The notes: a model not told the origin generated them from the letters alone. 64,000 bases of DNA from Harryflintia acetispora (GCA_004340125.1 SLUK01000001.1:480753-544752); one strand, 5' to 3'. Shown: positions 41,057 to 51,621, counted from the stretch's first letter. Translations and numbers: made by a program.

Positions 41057-43840
41057 GTGGATTACAACAAAACGCTGAACCTGCCCAAGACCGACTTCCC
41101 GATGCGCGCGGCGCTGCCGCAGCGGGAGCCGGGTATGGCCAAAAACTGGGACGAGAGCGGGCGGTATCAAGAGATTATAAAACGCAATACGGGCAAGCCG
41201 AAGTACATCCTGCACGACGGCCCGCCCTATGCCAACGGGGACATCCATCTGGGCACGGCGCTCAACAAGGTCCTCAAGGATATCATCGTGCGCTATAAGA
41301 ACCTGTCGGGCTACTGTTCGGAGTACGTCCCGGGCTGGGACACCCACGGCCTGCCCATCGAGCGCAAGGCGCTGCAGAAGCTGGGGGCGGACAGCACCCA
41401 GATCGAGCCGGTCGAGCTGCGCGAGCACTGCCGCGAGTTCGCACTGCAATACGTCGACGTGCAGCGTGAGCAGTTTAAGCGTCTGGGCGTGCTGGGCGAT
41501 TTTGAAAACCCCTATCTGACCCTTCGCCCCGAATTCGAGGCGCGCCAGATTGAAATCTTCGGCGAGATGGCCGAAAAAGGCTACATCTACAAGGGGCTAA
41601 AGCCGGTCTACTGGTGCCCCGACTGCAAGACCGCCCTGGCCGAGGCCGAGATCGAATACGCCGAGGACCCCTGCCATTCGATCTACGTCAAGTTCCAGGT
41701 CGAGGACGACAAGGGCCTCTTCTCGGAGCTCGGCGTCGACAAGAGCAAGGTCTACTTCGTCATCTGGACCACCACCACCTGGACCCTGCCCGGGAACCTG
41801 GCCATCTGCCTGGGCCCGAAGTACGAGTATTGCCTGGTGAAGGCCGGGGAGGAATACTACGTCGTTGCCCGCGAGCTGATCGGTCCCACCATGAAGGCGG
41901 CGAAGATCGAAGAATACGAGATCGTGGCGAGCTTCGAGGGCGAGAAGCTCGAGAACATGGCCTGCCGCCACCCCTTCCTGGATCGGGAGTCGCGGGTGAT
42001 CCTGGGCGACCATGTGACGCTCGAGAGCGGCACCGGCTGCGTACATACCGCGCCGGGCCACGGCGTTGAGGACTACGAGGTCTGCGTCAACAACTACCCC
42101 GACATCCCGATCATCGTGCCGGTGGATTCCAAGGGCGTGCTGACCGCCGAGGCGGGGCCGTTCCAGGGCCTTTCCACCGACGAAGCCAACAAGGCGATCG
42201 CGAAGGCCCTCGAGGAGAGCGGCCATCTCTTCGCCATTGAAAAGATCATCCACCAGTATCCGCACTGCTGGCGCTGCAAGAGCCCGATCCTCTTTCGGGC
42301 CACCGAGCAGTGGTTCTGCTCAGTCGAGGCGTTCAAGGAGGAGGCCATCAAGGCCATCGACGAGGTCGAGTGGATCCCCGAGTGGGGCCAGGGGCGGATC
42401 ACCAACATGGTGCGGGACCGCAGTGACTGGTGTATTTCCCGCCAGCGGCGCTGGGGCGTGCCGATCCCCATTTTCTACTGCAAGCACTGCGGCAAGGAGC
42501 TGATCGACAAGACTTCGATTAAGGCGGTTTCCGAGCTGTTCCGCCGTCACGGCTCGGATGCCTGGTACACCACCGACGCTGCCGACATCCTGCCCGCGGG
42601 CACCAAGTGCAAGGCCTGCGGACACGAGGAGTTCACCAAGGAAACCGACATCATGGACGTCTGGTTCGATTCGGGCTGCACCCACGCGGCGGTGCTCGAC
42701 GAGCGGGAAAACCTGCGCTGGCCCGCCGACCTCTACCTCGAGGGGGCCGACCAGTACCGCGGGTGGTTCCAGTCCTCCCTTCTGACCGCCGTCGCCTGGC
42801 GGGGGAAGGCCCCCTATAAGACGGTCTGTACCCACGGCTGGGTGGTGGACGGCGAGGGGCGCAAGATGTCGAAATCCCTCGGAAACGGGATCGCGCCCGA
42901 GGACATCGTCGGGCAGTACGGCGCGGACGTTCTCCGGCTGTGGGTCGCTTCGAGCGACTACCACGCGGATATCCGCATCTCCCCCGAAATCCTCAAGCAG
43001 CTCAGCGAGGCGTACCGCAAAATCCGCAACACCGCGCGGTACATCTTGGGCAACCTCGACGGGTTCGACCCGCAGCGCGACCTGCTGCCCTACGATCAGC
43101 TCGAGGAGATCGACCGCTGGGCGCTGGTGCGCCTGAGCGAGCTGACCGCCAAGGCCAAGGAAGCCTATGGCGCGTTCGACTTCCACATCGTTTTCCACGC
43201 GATCCACAACTACTGCACCATCGACCTGTCCAACTTCTACCTCGACGTGATCAAGGACCGCCTCTACACCGAGGCGGCCGACAGCCGCCGCCGGCGCGCC
43301 GCGCAGAGCGCAATGTACCGCATCCTGCGCGATCTGACACTGCTGGTGGCGCCCATCCTCTGCTTCACCGCCGAGGAGATCTGGCAGTATATCCCCGCGG
43401 ACGAAAGGTACGACAGCGGCTCGGTGATGTATAACGAGATCCCTGAAAACGGGAAATACGCCGAGAGCGCTGAATTCTTGAACAAGTGGGACCGCCTGCA
43501 CGCGGTGCGCGACGACGTTAACAAGGCGCTGGAGAACGCGCGGAACGACAAGCTGATCGGCAAATCCCTCGAGGCGGCGGTGACGCTCTGCTGCGACGGG
43601 GAGCTTTACGAGTTCTTATCCGCGCAGCAGAACCTGCCCGAGGTGTTCATCGTCTCGTCGGTGTCGGTTGCGCGCGGGGTCGCGGGCAGCTACCAGGGCG
43701 AAGTCGAGGGGCTGTCGGTCTCGGTCTCTCGCGCGCAGGGCGAAAAGTGCGAGCGCTGCTGGATGTACAGCGAGACGGTCGGCAAGGACCAAGGCCATCC
43801 GACCCTCTGTGCACGGTGCGCTGGCGTGATCGGGGAATAA
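41057..43840 (+). CDS. ileS: Isoleucyl-tRNA synthetase
   Basis: This ~927-residue class Ia synthetase charges tRNA-Ile and edits valine. The HIGH-type motif is PPYANGDIHLGTA, the CP1 editing domain includes WTTTTWTLPGN and GTGCVHTAPGHG, KMSKS is in [10 protein letters not shown], and the C-terminal zinc motif is CERCWMY with CARC. The start is the GTG at 41057 (reads MDYNKTLNLPKTDFPMR), preceded by AAGGGAGAG; the frame is open for 48 codons upstream but those lie in the structured leader. Location after divIVA is the usual Firmicutes one. Confidence 0.96.
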   Translation: MDYNKTLNLPKTDFPMRAALPQREPGMAKNWDESGRYQEIIKRNTGKPKYILHDGPPYANGDIHLGTALNKVLKDIIVRYKNLSGYCSEYVPGWDTHGLPIERKALQKLGADSTQIEPVELREHCREFALQYVDVQREQFKRLGVLGDFENPYLTLRPEFEARQIEIFGEMAEKGYIYKGLKPVYWCPDCKTALAEAEIEYAEDPCHSIYVKFQVEDDKGLFSELGVDKSKVYFVIWTTTTWTLPGNLAICLGPKYEYCLVKAGEEYYVVARELIGPTMKAAKIEEYEIVASFEGEKLENMACRHPFLDRESRVILGDHVTLESGTGCVHTAPGHGVEDYEVCVNNYPDIPIIVPVDSKGVLTAEAGPFQGLSTDEANKAIAKALEESGHLFAIEKIIHQYPHCWRCKSPILFRATEQWFCSVEAFKEEAIKAIDEVEWIPEWGQGRITNMVRDRSDWCISRQRRWGVPIPIFYCKHCGKELIDKTSIKAVSELFRRHGSDAWYTTDAADILPAGTKCKACGHEEFTKETDIMDVWFDSGCTHAAVLDERENLRWPADLYLEGADQYRGWFQSSLLTAVAWRGKAPYKTVCTHGWVVDGEGRKMSKSLGNGIAPEDIVGQYGADVLRLWVASSDYHADIRISPEILKQLSEAYRKIRNTARYILGNLDGFDPQRDLLPYDQLEEIDRWALVRLSELTAKAKEAYGAFDFHIVFHAIHNYCTIDLSNFYLDVIKDRLYTEAADSRRRRAAQSAMYRILRDLTLLVAPILCFTAEEIWQYIPADERYDSGSVMYNEIPENGKYAESAEFLNKWDRLHAVRDDVNKALENARNDKLIGKSLEAAVTLCCDGELYEFLSAQQNLPEVFIVSSVSVARGVAGSYQGEVEGLSVSVSRAQGEKCERCWMYSETVGKDQGHPTLCARCAGVIGE

Positions 43841-43850
43841 AGGCCGGATA

Positions 43851-43885
43851 TTTTGCGGCGGGGGCAATGGCGCCCCGCCGCAAAA
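43851..43885. terminator. Hairpin between ileS and lspA
   Basis: TTTTGCGGCGGGG pairs perfectly with CCCCGCCGCAAAA across a 9-base loop. It is terminator-like on either strand, although both genes read the same way. Confidence 0.75.
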
Positions 43886-43921
43886 TTTGGGTATGGCTAT
43901 TTTACAATTAGGAGTTTTCTC

Positions 43922-44404
43922 ATGTTTTTATACCTATCGTTGCTGGGCGCGGGGGTGCTCATCGGGCTGGACCAGCTGATCAAGTGGTGGGCGGCCAGCT
44001 ACCTGTCCACCGTACCGGACATCCGACTGATCGACGGGGTGCTCCACCTGCTCTACCGGGAAAATTACGGCGCGGCGTTCAGCATCCTGCAAAACCGCAC
44101 CGGGCTGCTGGTCGGGGTCACCACCGCGGTGCTCATCGCGGTGCTGGTGCTGCTCGTCTCGCGCAGGGTGAGCCATCCGCTGATGATCGTCTCCCTCTGC
44201 CTGATCTTCGCGGGCGGGGTGGGGAACCTGATCGACCGGGTGCTGCGCGGCTTTGTGGTGGATTATATCTACTTCGTGCCGATCAATTTTCCGGTCTTTA
44301 ATCTCGCGGACTGCTGCGTGGTCAGCGGGACCTTCCTGCTGGTGGTCTACCTGCTGCTGATCGAGCCGCGGCAGGAGCGCCGCAAAAAGCAATTGGACCG
44401 CTGA
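43922..44404 (+). CDS. lspA: Lipoprotein signal peptidase (signal peptidase II)
   Basis: This ~160-residue membrane aspartyl protease cleaves prolipoproteins before the lipidated Cys. GLDQLIKWW, NYGAAFS, VGNLIDRVL with the first catalytic Asp and FNLADCCVVSG with the second are all in place, in four hydrophobic helices. The ATG at 43922 has AGGAG upstream; the frame runs further left without a better start. It overlaps the next gene by one base. It would serve the lipoproteins encoded in this window. Confidence 0.95.
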   Translation: MFLYLSLLGAGVLIGLDQLIKWWAASYLSTVPDIRLIDGVLHLLYRENYGAAFSILQNRTGLLVGVTTAVLIAVLVLLVSRRVSHPLMIVSLCLIFAGGVGNLIDRVLRGFVVDYIYFVPINFPVFNLADCCVVSGTFLLVVYLLLIEPRQERRKKQLDR

Positions 44405-45321
44405 TGGAGAGGCTTGAGTTTACCGTCTCCCCCGAGCAGGCGGGCCGGCGGGTCGACGTCGTTTTGGCCGGGTGCGCCGGGGATCTCACCCGCAGCAGCC
44501 TGCAGCGGCTGATCGCCGGCGGGGCGCTCACCTTAAACGGCGCGCCGGTGCTCAAAAGCTGCAAGCTTGCGGAGGGGGACCGGGTGGTCCTCCTCCTGCC
44601 GGACCCGGTGGAGCCCGAGGCGCAGCCCCAGGACATCCCGCTCTGTATCGTCTACGAGGACGACGCGCTGCTGGTGGTCAACAAGCCCCGCGGGATGGTG
44701 GTCCACCCCGCGGCGGGAAACCAGGACGGCACGCTGGTCAACGCCCTGCTCTACCATTGCAGGGGACGACTCTCCTCAATCAACGGGGTGATCCGCCCGG
44801 GGATCGTGCACCGGATCGACAAGGACACCAGCGGCCTGCTGGTGGTGGCCAAGACCGACGAGGCCCACCAGGGGCTGGCGCGGCAGATCGCCGTGCACAG
44901 CATGCTGCGGGAATACCGGGCGGTGGTCCACGGCTCCCTGCCGCAGGAGAGCGGCAGGGTGGAGGCGCCGATCGGCCGGCACCCCGTCGAGCGCAAGCGC
45001 ATGGCGGTGACCGCTCGGGGAGGCAAGGAGGCAGTTACCCACTACCAGGTGCTGGGAAGGTACCAGGGCTTTAGCTACCTTTCGCTGCGTCTGGAGACTG
45101 GGCGCACCCACCAAATCCGGGTGCACATGGCTTATATCGGGCATCCGGTAGCGGGGGACCCGGTCTACGGGCCGAAGAAAACGGCGTTGGCGGGCGGGCA
45201 GTGCCTGCACGCCAAGACCATCGGGTTTACCCATCCCCTGACGGGGGAGCGGCTTACGTTTGACAGTGAGCTGCCGGACTATTTTCAAAAGTTTTTATCC
45301 GGGCTTCGGCCCATGGCGTAA
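44404..45321 (+). CDS. RluD-family 23S rRNA pseudouridine synthase
   Basis: This 305-residue enzyme has an N-terminal S4 domain (residues ~14-60) and an RluA/RluD catalytic domain. The catalytic motif is HRIDKDTSG with Asp139, where most relatives have HRLD. GRTHQIRVHM and HPVAGDPVYG follow. It starts on the last base of lspA, so it is translationally coupled, an arrangement conserved in Firmicutes (lspA-rluD, ylyB). The exact uridine modified cannot be read from the sequence. Confidence 0.93.
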   Translation: MERLEFTVSPEQAGRRVDVVLAGCAGDLTRSSLQRLIAGGALTLNGAPVLKSCKLAEGDRVVLLLPDPVEPEAQPQDIPLCIVYEDDALLVVNKPRGMVVHPAAGNQDGTLVNALLYHCRGRLSSINGVIRPGIVHRIDKDTSGLLVVAKTDEAHQGLARQIAVHSMLREYRAVVHGSLPQESGRVEAPIGRHPVERKRMAVTARGGKEAVTHYQVLGRYQGFSYLSLRLETGRTHQIRVHMAYIGHPVAGDPVYGPKKTALAGGQCLHAKTIGFTHPLTGERLTFDSELPDYFQKFLSGLRPMA

Positions 45322-45335
45322 GGAGGGAAGGCCGC

Positions 45336-46151
45336 TTGGCCAATTTGAGCGGATGGCTGCTCGCCAGCGACATCGACGGCACGGCCCTGATCGAGGAGAT
45401 CGGGGTGCCGCCGCAGAACATCGAGGCGGTGCGCCGCTTCATAGGTGAAGGGGGACGCTTCACCTTCGCCACCGGCCGCTCGCGGGAGTCGGCCTACCGG
45501 GTCTGCCGCGATTTTGCGGTCAACGCGCCGATGGTGGTGCTCAACGGCTCCTGCGTGATGGACCCGCAGAGCGGGGAGTTTCTAATCGAGCACCCCATGC
45601 CGCCCGAAATCCGGGAGGCCACCGGCGAGGTGCTCGAGAGGATGGATCGGGATCACGCGGTCATGCTGGTGACGGCGGACAAGTATTGGGGGGTCTCCCG
45701 CAGCGCGTTTGGGCAGCGGCTCTGCCAGCGGGTGCTGCAAACCCCGATCTGCGGGATTTACGACGTGAAGGAGACCATCTATAAGGTGCTGGTGATCAGC
45801 GAGACTCCGCAGGAGGTTCCGGCCATGCGCCAAAAGCTGGGCGAGTGGTACGAGCGGGATTTCACCGTGGTGCAGAGCGGCGAGACCTGCGTCGAGCTGC
45901 TGCCCAAAGGCGTTTCCAAGGGGAGCACCCTGCTCGAGGCGGCCGCGCTCATCGGGGTGGATCGGGAGCGCATCGCGGCCATCGGGGACAACGAAAACGA
46001 CCTTGAAATGCTGCGGGTGGCGGCGCTCAGCGCGGCTCCCGGCTCGGCGGATGAATTTGTCCGTCGGCGGGTGCAGAAGGTGCTCTGCCCCTGCATGGAC
46101 GGTGCGCTCGCGCAGCTGATCGAATATCTGGAGGAACAGACCAAAGAATAG
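45336..46151 (+). CDS. Cof-type HAD-family hydrolase
   Basis: This 271-residue cytosolic phosphatase has the HAD motif I DIDGT (Asp12 and Asp14), motif II near NGSCVMDPQ, a C2-type cap, and motif IV GDNENDLEML. Members act on sugar phosphates, nucleotide phosphates or FMN/PLP; the substrate is unknown. The start is a TTG with AGGAGG 8 bases upstream. It lies 14 bases after the pseudouridine synthase and is probably co-transcribed. It has no bacterial partner in the window that would indicate its substrate. Confidence 0.9.
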   Translation: MANLSGWLLASDIDGTALIEEIGVPPQNIEAVRRFIGEGGRFTFATGRSRESAYRVCRDFAVNAPMVVLNGSCVMDPQSGEFLIEHPMPPEIREATGEVLERMDRDHAVMLVTADKYWGVSRSAFGQRLCQRVLQTPICGIYDVKETIYKVLVISETPQEVPAMRQKLGEWYERDFTVVQSGETCVELLPKGVSKGSTLLEAAALIGVDRERIAAIGDNENDLEMLRVAALSAAPGSADEFVRRRVQKVLCPCMDGALAQLIEYLEEQTKE

Positions 46152-46200
46152 AAGAAACCGATTGGGAAGACAGGCCGAAGGGAAAGGATGATCGAACACA

Positions 46201-47049
46201 ATGACCCAGCAGGAAACACGGGCGCTGCAGATCGCGGCAACCAAAATCCGTCTCGGCGTGATAGAGGGCGTCTATCACGCGAAATCCGGGCATCCGGGCG
46301 GGGCGCTCTCGTCGTCGGACATTCTGGCATATCTCTATTTTCAGGAGATGCGCATAGACCCGCAGAACCCGGAGTGGGAGGACCGGGACCGGTTCGTGCT
46401 CTCCAAGGGGCATGCCGCGCCCGGGCTCTATGCGGCGCTCGCCAACCGGGGCTACTTCCCGGTGGAGGAGCTCGGGACGCTGCGCCATATCGGTTCCCGT
46501 TTGCAAGGCCATCCGGACATGAAGGGGATTCCCGGGGTGGACATGTCCACCGGGTCGCTCGGGCAGGGCGTGTCGGCCGCCTGCGGGATGGCCAAGGCCG
46601 CCAAGCTGATGGGCAAGGACTATAGGGTCTACGCCCTGCTGGGGGACGGCGAGATTCAGGAGGGCCAGGTCTGGGAGGCGGCGATGTTCGCCGGGCACCA
46701 GAAACTTGACAACCTCTGCCTGATCGTGGACAACAACGGGCTGCAGATCGACGGGAATATTGAGGACATCTGTTCCCCCTACCCGATCGACGAGAAGTTC
46801 GCCGCCTTCGGCTTTGCCACCATCAACATCGATGCGCACGACTACGGGCAGATCGCGGACGCCCTCGCGCAGGCGCGCCAGACAAAGGATGGGCCCACCG
46901 CCATCATCGCCAAGTCCACCAAGGGCAAGGGGGTCTCCTTCATGGAGGGCCAGGCCTCCTGGCACGGTACGGCGCCGAACGAGGAGCAGTACCGTCAGGC
47001 GATGGGTGAGTTACAGAAGCTGCTGGAAGCTTACGAAGGGGGGCGCTGA
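46201..47049 (+). CDS. Transketolase, N-terminal (thiamine diphosphate) subunit
   Basis: This 282-residue protein is the N-terminal half of a split transketolase. The GDGE(x)QEGQ(x)WEA thiamine diphosphate/Mg motif begins at residue 148 and ends in VDNN near 176-179; KSGHPGGALSSSD and SKGHAAPGLYAAL are also typical. It interconverts pentose and triose/hexose phosphates when paired with the C-terminal subunit encoded 2 bases downstream. Split transketolases are common in Clostridia and archaea. The enzyme could also be a DXS-like relative, but motif spacing fits transketolase. Confidence 0.93.
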   Translation: MTQQETRALQIAATKIRLGVIEGVYHAKSGHPGGALSSSDILAYLYFQEMRIDPQNPEWEDRDRFVLSKGHAAPGLYAALANRGYFPVEELGTLRHIGSRLQGHPDMKGIPGVDMSTGSLGQGVSAACGMAKAAKLMGKDYRVYALLGDGEIQEGQVWEAAMFAGHQKLDNLCLIVDNNGLQIDGNIEDICSPYPIDEKFAAFGFATINIDAHDYGQIADALAQARQTKDGPTAIIAKSTKGKGVSFMEGQASWHGTAPNEEQYRQAMGELQKLLEAYEGGR

Positions 47050-47051
47050 GG

Positions 47052-48005
47052 ATGGCGGAGATGAAAAAGAAGGCGACCAGGGAGAGCTACGGCGAGGCCC
47101 TGGCCGAGCTGAGCGGCACCTGCGAGCGGCTGGTGGTGCTGGACGCGGACCTCGCGGCCGCCACCAAGACCGGTGTTTTTAAGAAGGCCTGTCCCGGGCG
47201 CTTCATCGACTGCGGGATTGCCGAGCAGAATATGATGGGCGTCGCGGCGGGTCTCGCCGCGAGCGGGATGATCCCGTTTGCCAGCTCCTTTGCCATGTTC
47301 GCGGCCGGGCGCGCCTTCGAGCAGGTGCGCAACTCGATCGGCTACCCCCATCTCAATGTGAAGATCGGCGCCACCCATGCGGGCATCTCGGTCGGCGAGG
47401 ACGGCGCGACCCACCAGTGCGACGAGGACATCGCTCTCATGCGCACCATCCCCGGCATGACGGTCATCAACCCCGCGGACGACGCCGAAGCGCGCGCGGC
47501 GGTGCGCGCGGCGGCCGGGTATGCCGGCCCGGTCTACCTGCGCTTTGGGCGGCTGGCGGTGCCCTGCTTCAACGACCCCGCCTCCTACCGCTTCGAGTGG
47601 GGCAAGGGGATCGTGCTGCGCGACGGGCAGGACGTCACCCTAATCGCCACCGGGCTGATGGTCTGGCGGGCCGTCGAGGCGGCCGAGCTGCTGAAAGAGG
47701 AGGGGGTTTCGGCGCGGGTGGTCAACATCCACACCATCAAGCCCCTGGATCGGGAGCTGGTGCTGCGCTGTGCGGCCGAGACCGGGGCGCTCGTGACCGC
47801 CGAGGAGCACAGCGTGATCGGGGGCCTGGGCGAGGCGGTCTGCTCGGCCGTCTGCGAGGGCTGTCCGGCGCCGGTGCTGCGCGTCGGCGTCGAGGATGTG
47901 TTCGGCTGCTCCGGACCGGCGGTCGATCTGCTCGAGCATTTCGGGCTCACCGCGCAGAACCTGGCCGCCAAGGCCAGGGCGGCAATCGCGCTTAAAAAGC
48001 ACTGA
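47052..48005 (+). CDS. Transketolase, C-terminal subunit
   Basis: This 317-residue protein combines the pyrimidine-binding domain (RESYGEALAELSG, FIDCGIAEQNMMGVAAGLA, ASSFAMFAAGRAFEQVRNSIGYP with the conserved Glu) and the C-terminal transketolase domain (VLRDGQDVTLIATGLMVW, TIKPLDRELV, TAEEHSVIGGLGEAV). It starts two bases after the N-terminal subunit ends, so the two chains should be made in equal amounts. A terminator follows. Confidence 0.94.
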   Translation: MAEMKKKATRESYGEALAELSGTCERLVVLDADLAAATKTGVFKKACPGRFIDCGIAEQNMMGVAAGLAASGMIPFASSFAMFAAGRAFEQVRNSIGYPHLNVKIGATHAGISVGEDGATHQCDEDIALMRTIPGMTVINPADDAEARAAVRAAAGYAGPVYLRFGRLAVPCFNDPASYRFEWGKGIVLRDGQDVTLIATGLMVWRAVEAAELLKEEGVSARVVNIHTIKPLDRELVLRCAAETGALVTAEEHSVIGGLGEAVCSAVCEGCPAPVLRVGVEDVFGCSGPAVDLLEHFGLTAQNLAAKARAAIALKKH

Positions 48006-48017
48006 ACCAGGGTTTCG

Positions 48018-48045
48018 GCGGGGGGCTGCGGCTCCCCGCTTTTTT
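48018..48045 (+). terminator. Terminator after the transketolase genes
   Basis: GCGGGG pairs with CCCCGC across a GC-rich loop, followed by TTTTTTG. Confidence 0.8.
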
Positions 48046-48140
48046 GTGTTCTGCCGCCGGAAAAGCTGCACCATGGGCAAGGGTGAAGAGTTTCCTGCGT
48101 TTTGCACCAAATTACTTGCGAATTTGAGGTTTTTCCTGCA

Positions 48141-48169
48141 TTGACCCCTCTGTGAAAAGGGAGTATAAT
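48141..48169 (+). promoter_or_regulatory. yitT-family promoter
   Basis: TTGACC (48141-48146), 17 bases, then TATAAT (48164-48169), about 60 bases before the start. Confidence 0.75.
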
Positions 48170-48227
48170 ACAACGCGGACTTGCGATACAACAACAAAAT
48201 ATTTGGACGATAAGGGGCAGACGGGAT

Positions 48228-49088
48228 ATGGAAGGGCAGAGCAGGCTGAAGGAATATATCCGCTTTTTTGGGCTCAACCTGGTGGGCAACTACGCCTATG
48301 CAATGGGGGTGCAGATGTTCACCGCGCCCCATCACATCGCGCCGGGCGGCGTGACCGGCGTCGCCACCATCATGAACTATCTGTGGGGCTTCCCGATCGG
48401 TTTGACCACCTTCCTGATCAATGTGCCGCTGCTGGTCCTCGCATGGCTTCACATCTCCAAGGGGTTCACCATCCGCACCGCCATTTCCACGGCGATGTCG
48501 AGTGTGTGCATCGACTTGCTGGTCGTCTGGATGCCCCAGTATAAGGGGGATGCGCTGCTCGCCTCCCTCTTCGGCGGCGCCCTGATGGGCGTTGGGCTTG
48601 CGGCGGTCTATATCAGCGGATCGACCACCGGCGGCACCTCGATCGTCAGCGCCCTGCTGCAGAAGCGGTTCCACCATATCCCGATCGGCAAGCTGCTGAT
48701 GGGCTCCAACCTGGTGGTGGTTGTGCTGTCGGTTTTCGCCTATGGAAACATCGATTCGGCGCTCTACGCCGCGCTGACCATCATCACCTCCTCGCTGGTG
48801 ATGGACAATATGATTTACGGCTCGAACACCAACCGGGTGCTCTTCATCATCTCGGAGCGCAGCGATCTGATTCGCGACCGGATCTTGGTGGAGCTCCACC
48901 GCGGGACCACCCTGCTCAACGGCGAGACCGGCTACAAGCACGAGCACCTCAACATCATTTTCTGCGTGGTGAGCAAGGCGCAGTTCTACCGGGTGCAGGA
49001 GATCACGCGGTCCATCGACCCGCATGCCTTCATCGTCGGATGCACCGCCGGCGACGTGCTTGGAAAAGGGTTCAAGCACTTCGATTAG
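48228..49088 (+). CDS. YitT-family membrane protein
   Basis: This 286-residue protein has five or six hydrophobic helices in residues ~10-175 with the family segments GVQMFTAPHHIAPGGVTGVATI, LSFLINVPLL-like NVPLLVLAW, and GSTTGGTSIVS. A DUF2179 cytoplasmic domain closes the C-terminus (residues ~205-286, FIISERSDLIRDRILVELHRG onward). The biological role is not established. It has its own promoter and no terminator directly after it; the gene-free hairpin tract begins there. Confidence 0.88.
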   Translation: MEGQSRLKEYIRFFGLNLVGNYAYAMGVQMFTAPHHIAPGGVTGVATIMNYLWGFPIGLTTFLINVPLLVLAWLHISKGFTIRTAISTAMSSVCIDLLVVWMPQYKGDALLASLFGGALMGVGLAAVYISGSTTGGTSIVSALLQKRFHHIPIGKLLMGSNLVVVVLSVFAYGNIDSALYAALTIITSSLVMDNMIYGSNTNRVLFIISERSDLIRDRILVELHRGTTLLNGETGYKHEHLNIIFCVVSKAQFYRVQEITRSIDPHAFIVGCTAGDVLGKGFKHFD

Positions 49089-49111
49089 CACCGTCGTCTT
49101 ACAGCGGTTTT

Positions 49112-49157
49112 GGGGGCCTTGGCCTTCTCGGGATACCCCGAGAAGGCCAAGGCCCCC
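49112..49157. terminator. Perfect 21-bp inverted repeat after the yitT-family gene
   Basis: The left arm begins GGGGGCCTTGGCCTTCTCGG (49112-) and pairs base for base with the right arm 49137-49157 across a 4-base loop. It lies 24 bases after the stop. The stem is far longer than a terminator needs and no T-run follows. Confidence 0.65.
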
Positions 49158-49250
49158 GGTCGATCAAGAACTGCCGGCCGGGCGGAGGAGGACCACTCGG
49201 GAAGTGTTGCCGGCGGGTGCGCGGGCACAGGCACTGCCTTGGGAGAAGAT

Positions 49251-49554
49251 GGCGGCTTTGCCGCCATGGGGAAACCCCTTGATAGGGTTTCCCCACGCAA
49301 AAACCTTCCACTGGAAGGTTTTTGCTTCCCTTCCTGATCCGAAGGAGGATTTTCTAGCCGCGAGTAGTGGCAGCCCGGAAAGGCCGCGGGCGCTGCCCGC
49401 ACCCGCCAAAGGACTTAGTCCTTTGGAAACCAAAGACTGACCCGAAAGGGGGTCCAACGCCTTAAAAGGCGTCTGGGGAAACGGCTCGTTTCCAGCCCGT
49501 GAGGCGCACCGCTCGCGAAGCGAGCCTGCATTTTTGGTCGGGCGCCAAAAATGC
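49251..49554. repeat. Train of short-loop perfect hairpins in a gene-free tract
   Basis: Within the 782-base gene-free gap 49089-49870, successive stems are: GGCGGC-ttt-GCCGCC (49251), GGGGAAACCC/GGGTTTCCCC (49268-49294), a 13-bp stem ending CCTTCC-act-GGAAGG (49297-49325), GCGGG/CCCGC (49386-49400), CCAAAGGAC-tta-GTCCTTTGG (49406-49426), overlapping CTTTGG-aaa-CCAAAG, ACGCCTT-aa-AAGGCGT (49457-49472), GGAAACG-gct-CGTTTCC (49477-49493), GCTCGC-gaa-GCGAGC (49511-49525) and GCATTTTTGG/CCAAAAATGC (49528-49554). No credible gene or tRNA is present; the rest of the gap holds the ylxM promoter. Confidence 0.75.
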
Positions 49555-49772
49555 GTGCGCCCATCCGCCCGTACCCGCCAGAAGGGCATGGCACCATCGG
49601 CACCTTAGCCCCTTTGGAAACCGGATACTTTAGTGTCTCGGCTACACAGCTCACTACGGTGGACAAACTTTTTTGCTCGACACCCTTCAGCCGTTTTTCC
49701 CTATTTCAGAGCGCTATAATAACAAAAGCACAACAGGGAAATTCTGCCATGTCCGGGTGTAAAGAAAAAAAC

Positions 49773-49801
49773 TTGACAGTTTACGTCTGGCAGGGTATAA
49801 T
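49773..49801 (+). promoter_or_regulatory. Consensus promoter of the ylxM-ffh operon
   Basis: TTGACA (49773-49778), exactly 17 bases, then TATAAT (49796-49801): a perfect sigma-A consensus. Confidence 0.85.
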
Positions 49802-49870
49802 AAAAAAGCTGTCAAATGTAAAGGGATCGCCTTTACAAACCGGCCGCTACAAAAGGAGGGTCATGCCGCC

Positions 49871-50239
49871 GTGCCCAAAAATCTACAGGTAACCGTGCTG
49901 TTCGATTTTTATGGTGACATGCTGACCGACAAGCAGAAAGAGGTCGTGGACCTGTACTACAACGAGGACCTCTCTCTCGCCGAGATCGCCGCCCACAGCG
50001 GGATCACCCGGCAGGGGGTGCGCGATTCGATCAAGCGGGCGGAAGCGACCCTCTTCGAGCTGGAGGAGCGGCTGGGGCTGGCCGAGCGGTTCGGAGGGAT
50101 TCAGCAGTCCCTTTCCAGGATCGTGCAGTGCGCCAAGGACATCCAGTTTGAAAGCGACCGGCTGGGGATGGCCTCCTCGATCTACACCAAGGCCGGGGAG
50201 ATCGTGCAGCTCGCCATGAAGCTGAGCGAGGACGAATAG
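49871..50239 (+). CDS. ylxM: YlxM-family putative helix-turn-helix protein
   Basis: This 122-residue protein belongs to UPF0122. A sigma-70 region 4-like helix-turn-helix is visible: MLTDKQKEVVDLYYNEDLSLAEIAAHSGITRQGVRDSIKRAE at residues ~17-58 (given as a range; key residues LTxKQ, SLAEIA, ITRQGV). A helical tail follows. It is linked to the signal recognition particle in Firmicutes and usually precedes ffh, as here. The start is a GTG with AGGAGG upstream, though the spacing is somewhat long; an ATG at 49863 is out of frame. Confidence 0.9.
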   Translation: MPKNLQVTVLFDFYGDMLTDKQKEVVDLYYNEDLSLAEIAAHSGITRQGVRDSIKRAEATLFELEERLGLAERFGGIQQSLSRIVQCAKDIQFESDRLGMASSIYTKAGEIVQLAMKLSEDE

Positions 50240-50278
50240 AAGAAACCGAATTTACGATAGAGGCGCTGGGAGTAACGA

Positions 50279-51616
<1,338 letters not shown>

Positions 51617-51621
51617 GTGTG

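Noticed and set aside
49251..49554. CRISPR array or tandem repeat
   Set aside because: The stems are all different in sequence and there are no equal-length repeats or spacers.
49551..49892. 113-codon open frame across the ylxM promoter
   Set aside because: It runs through the promoter and into ylxM in another frame, has no ribosome-binding site and no protein-like composition.
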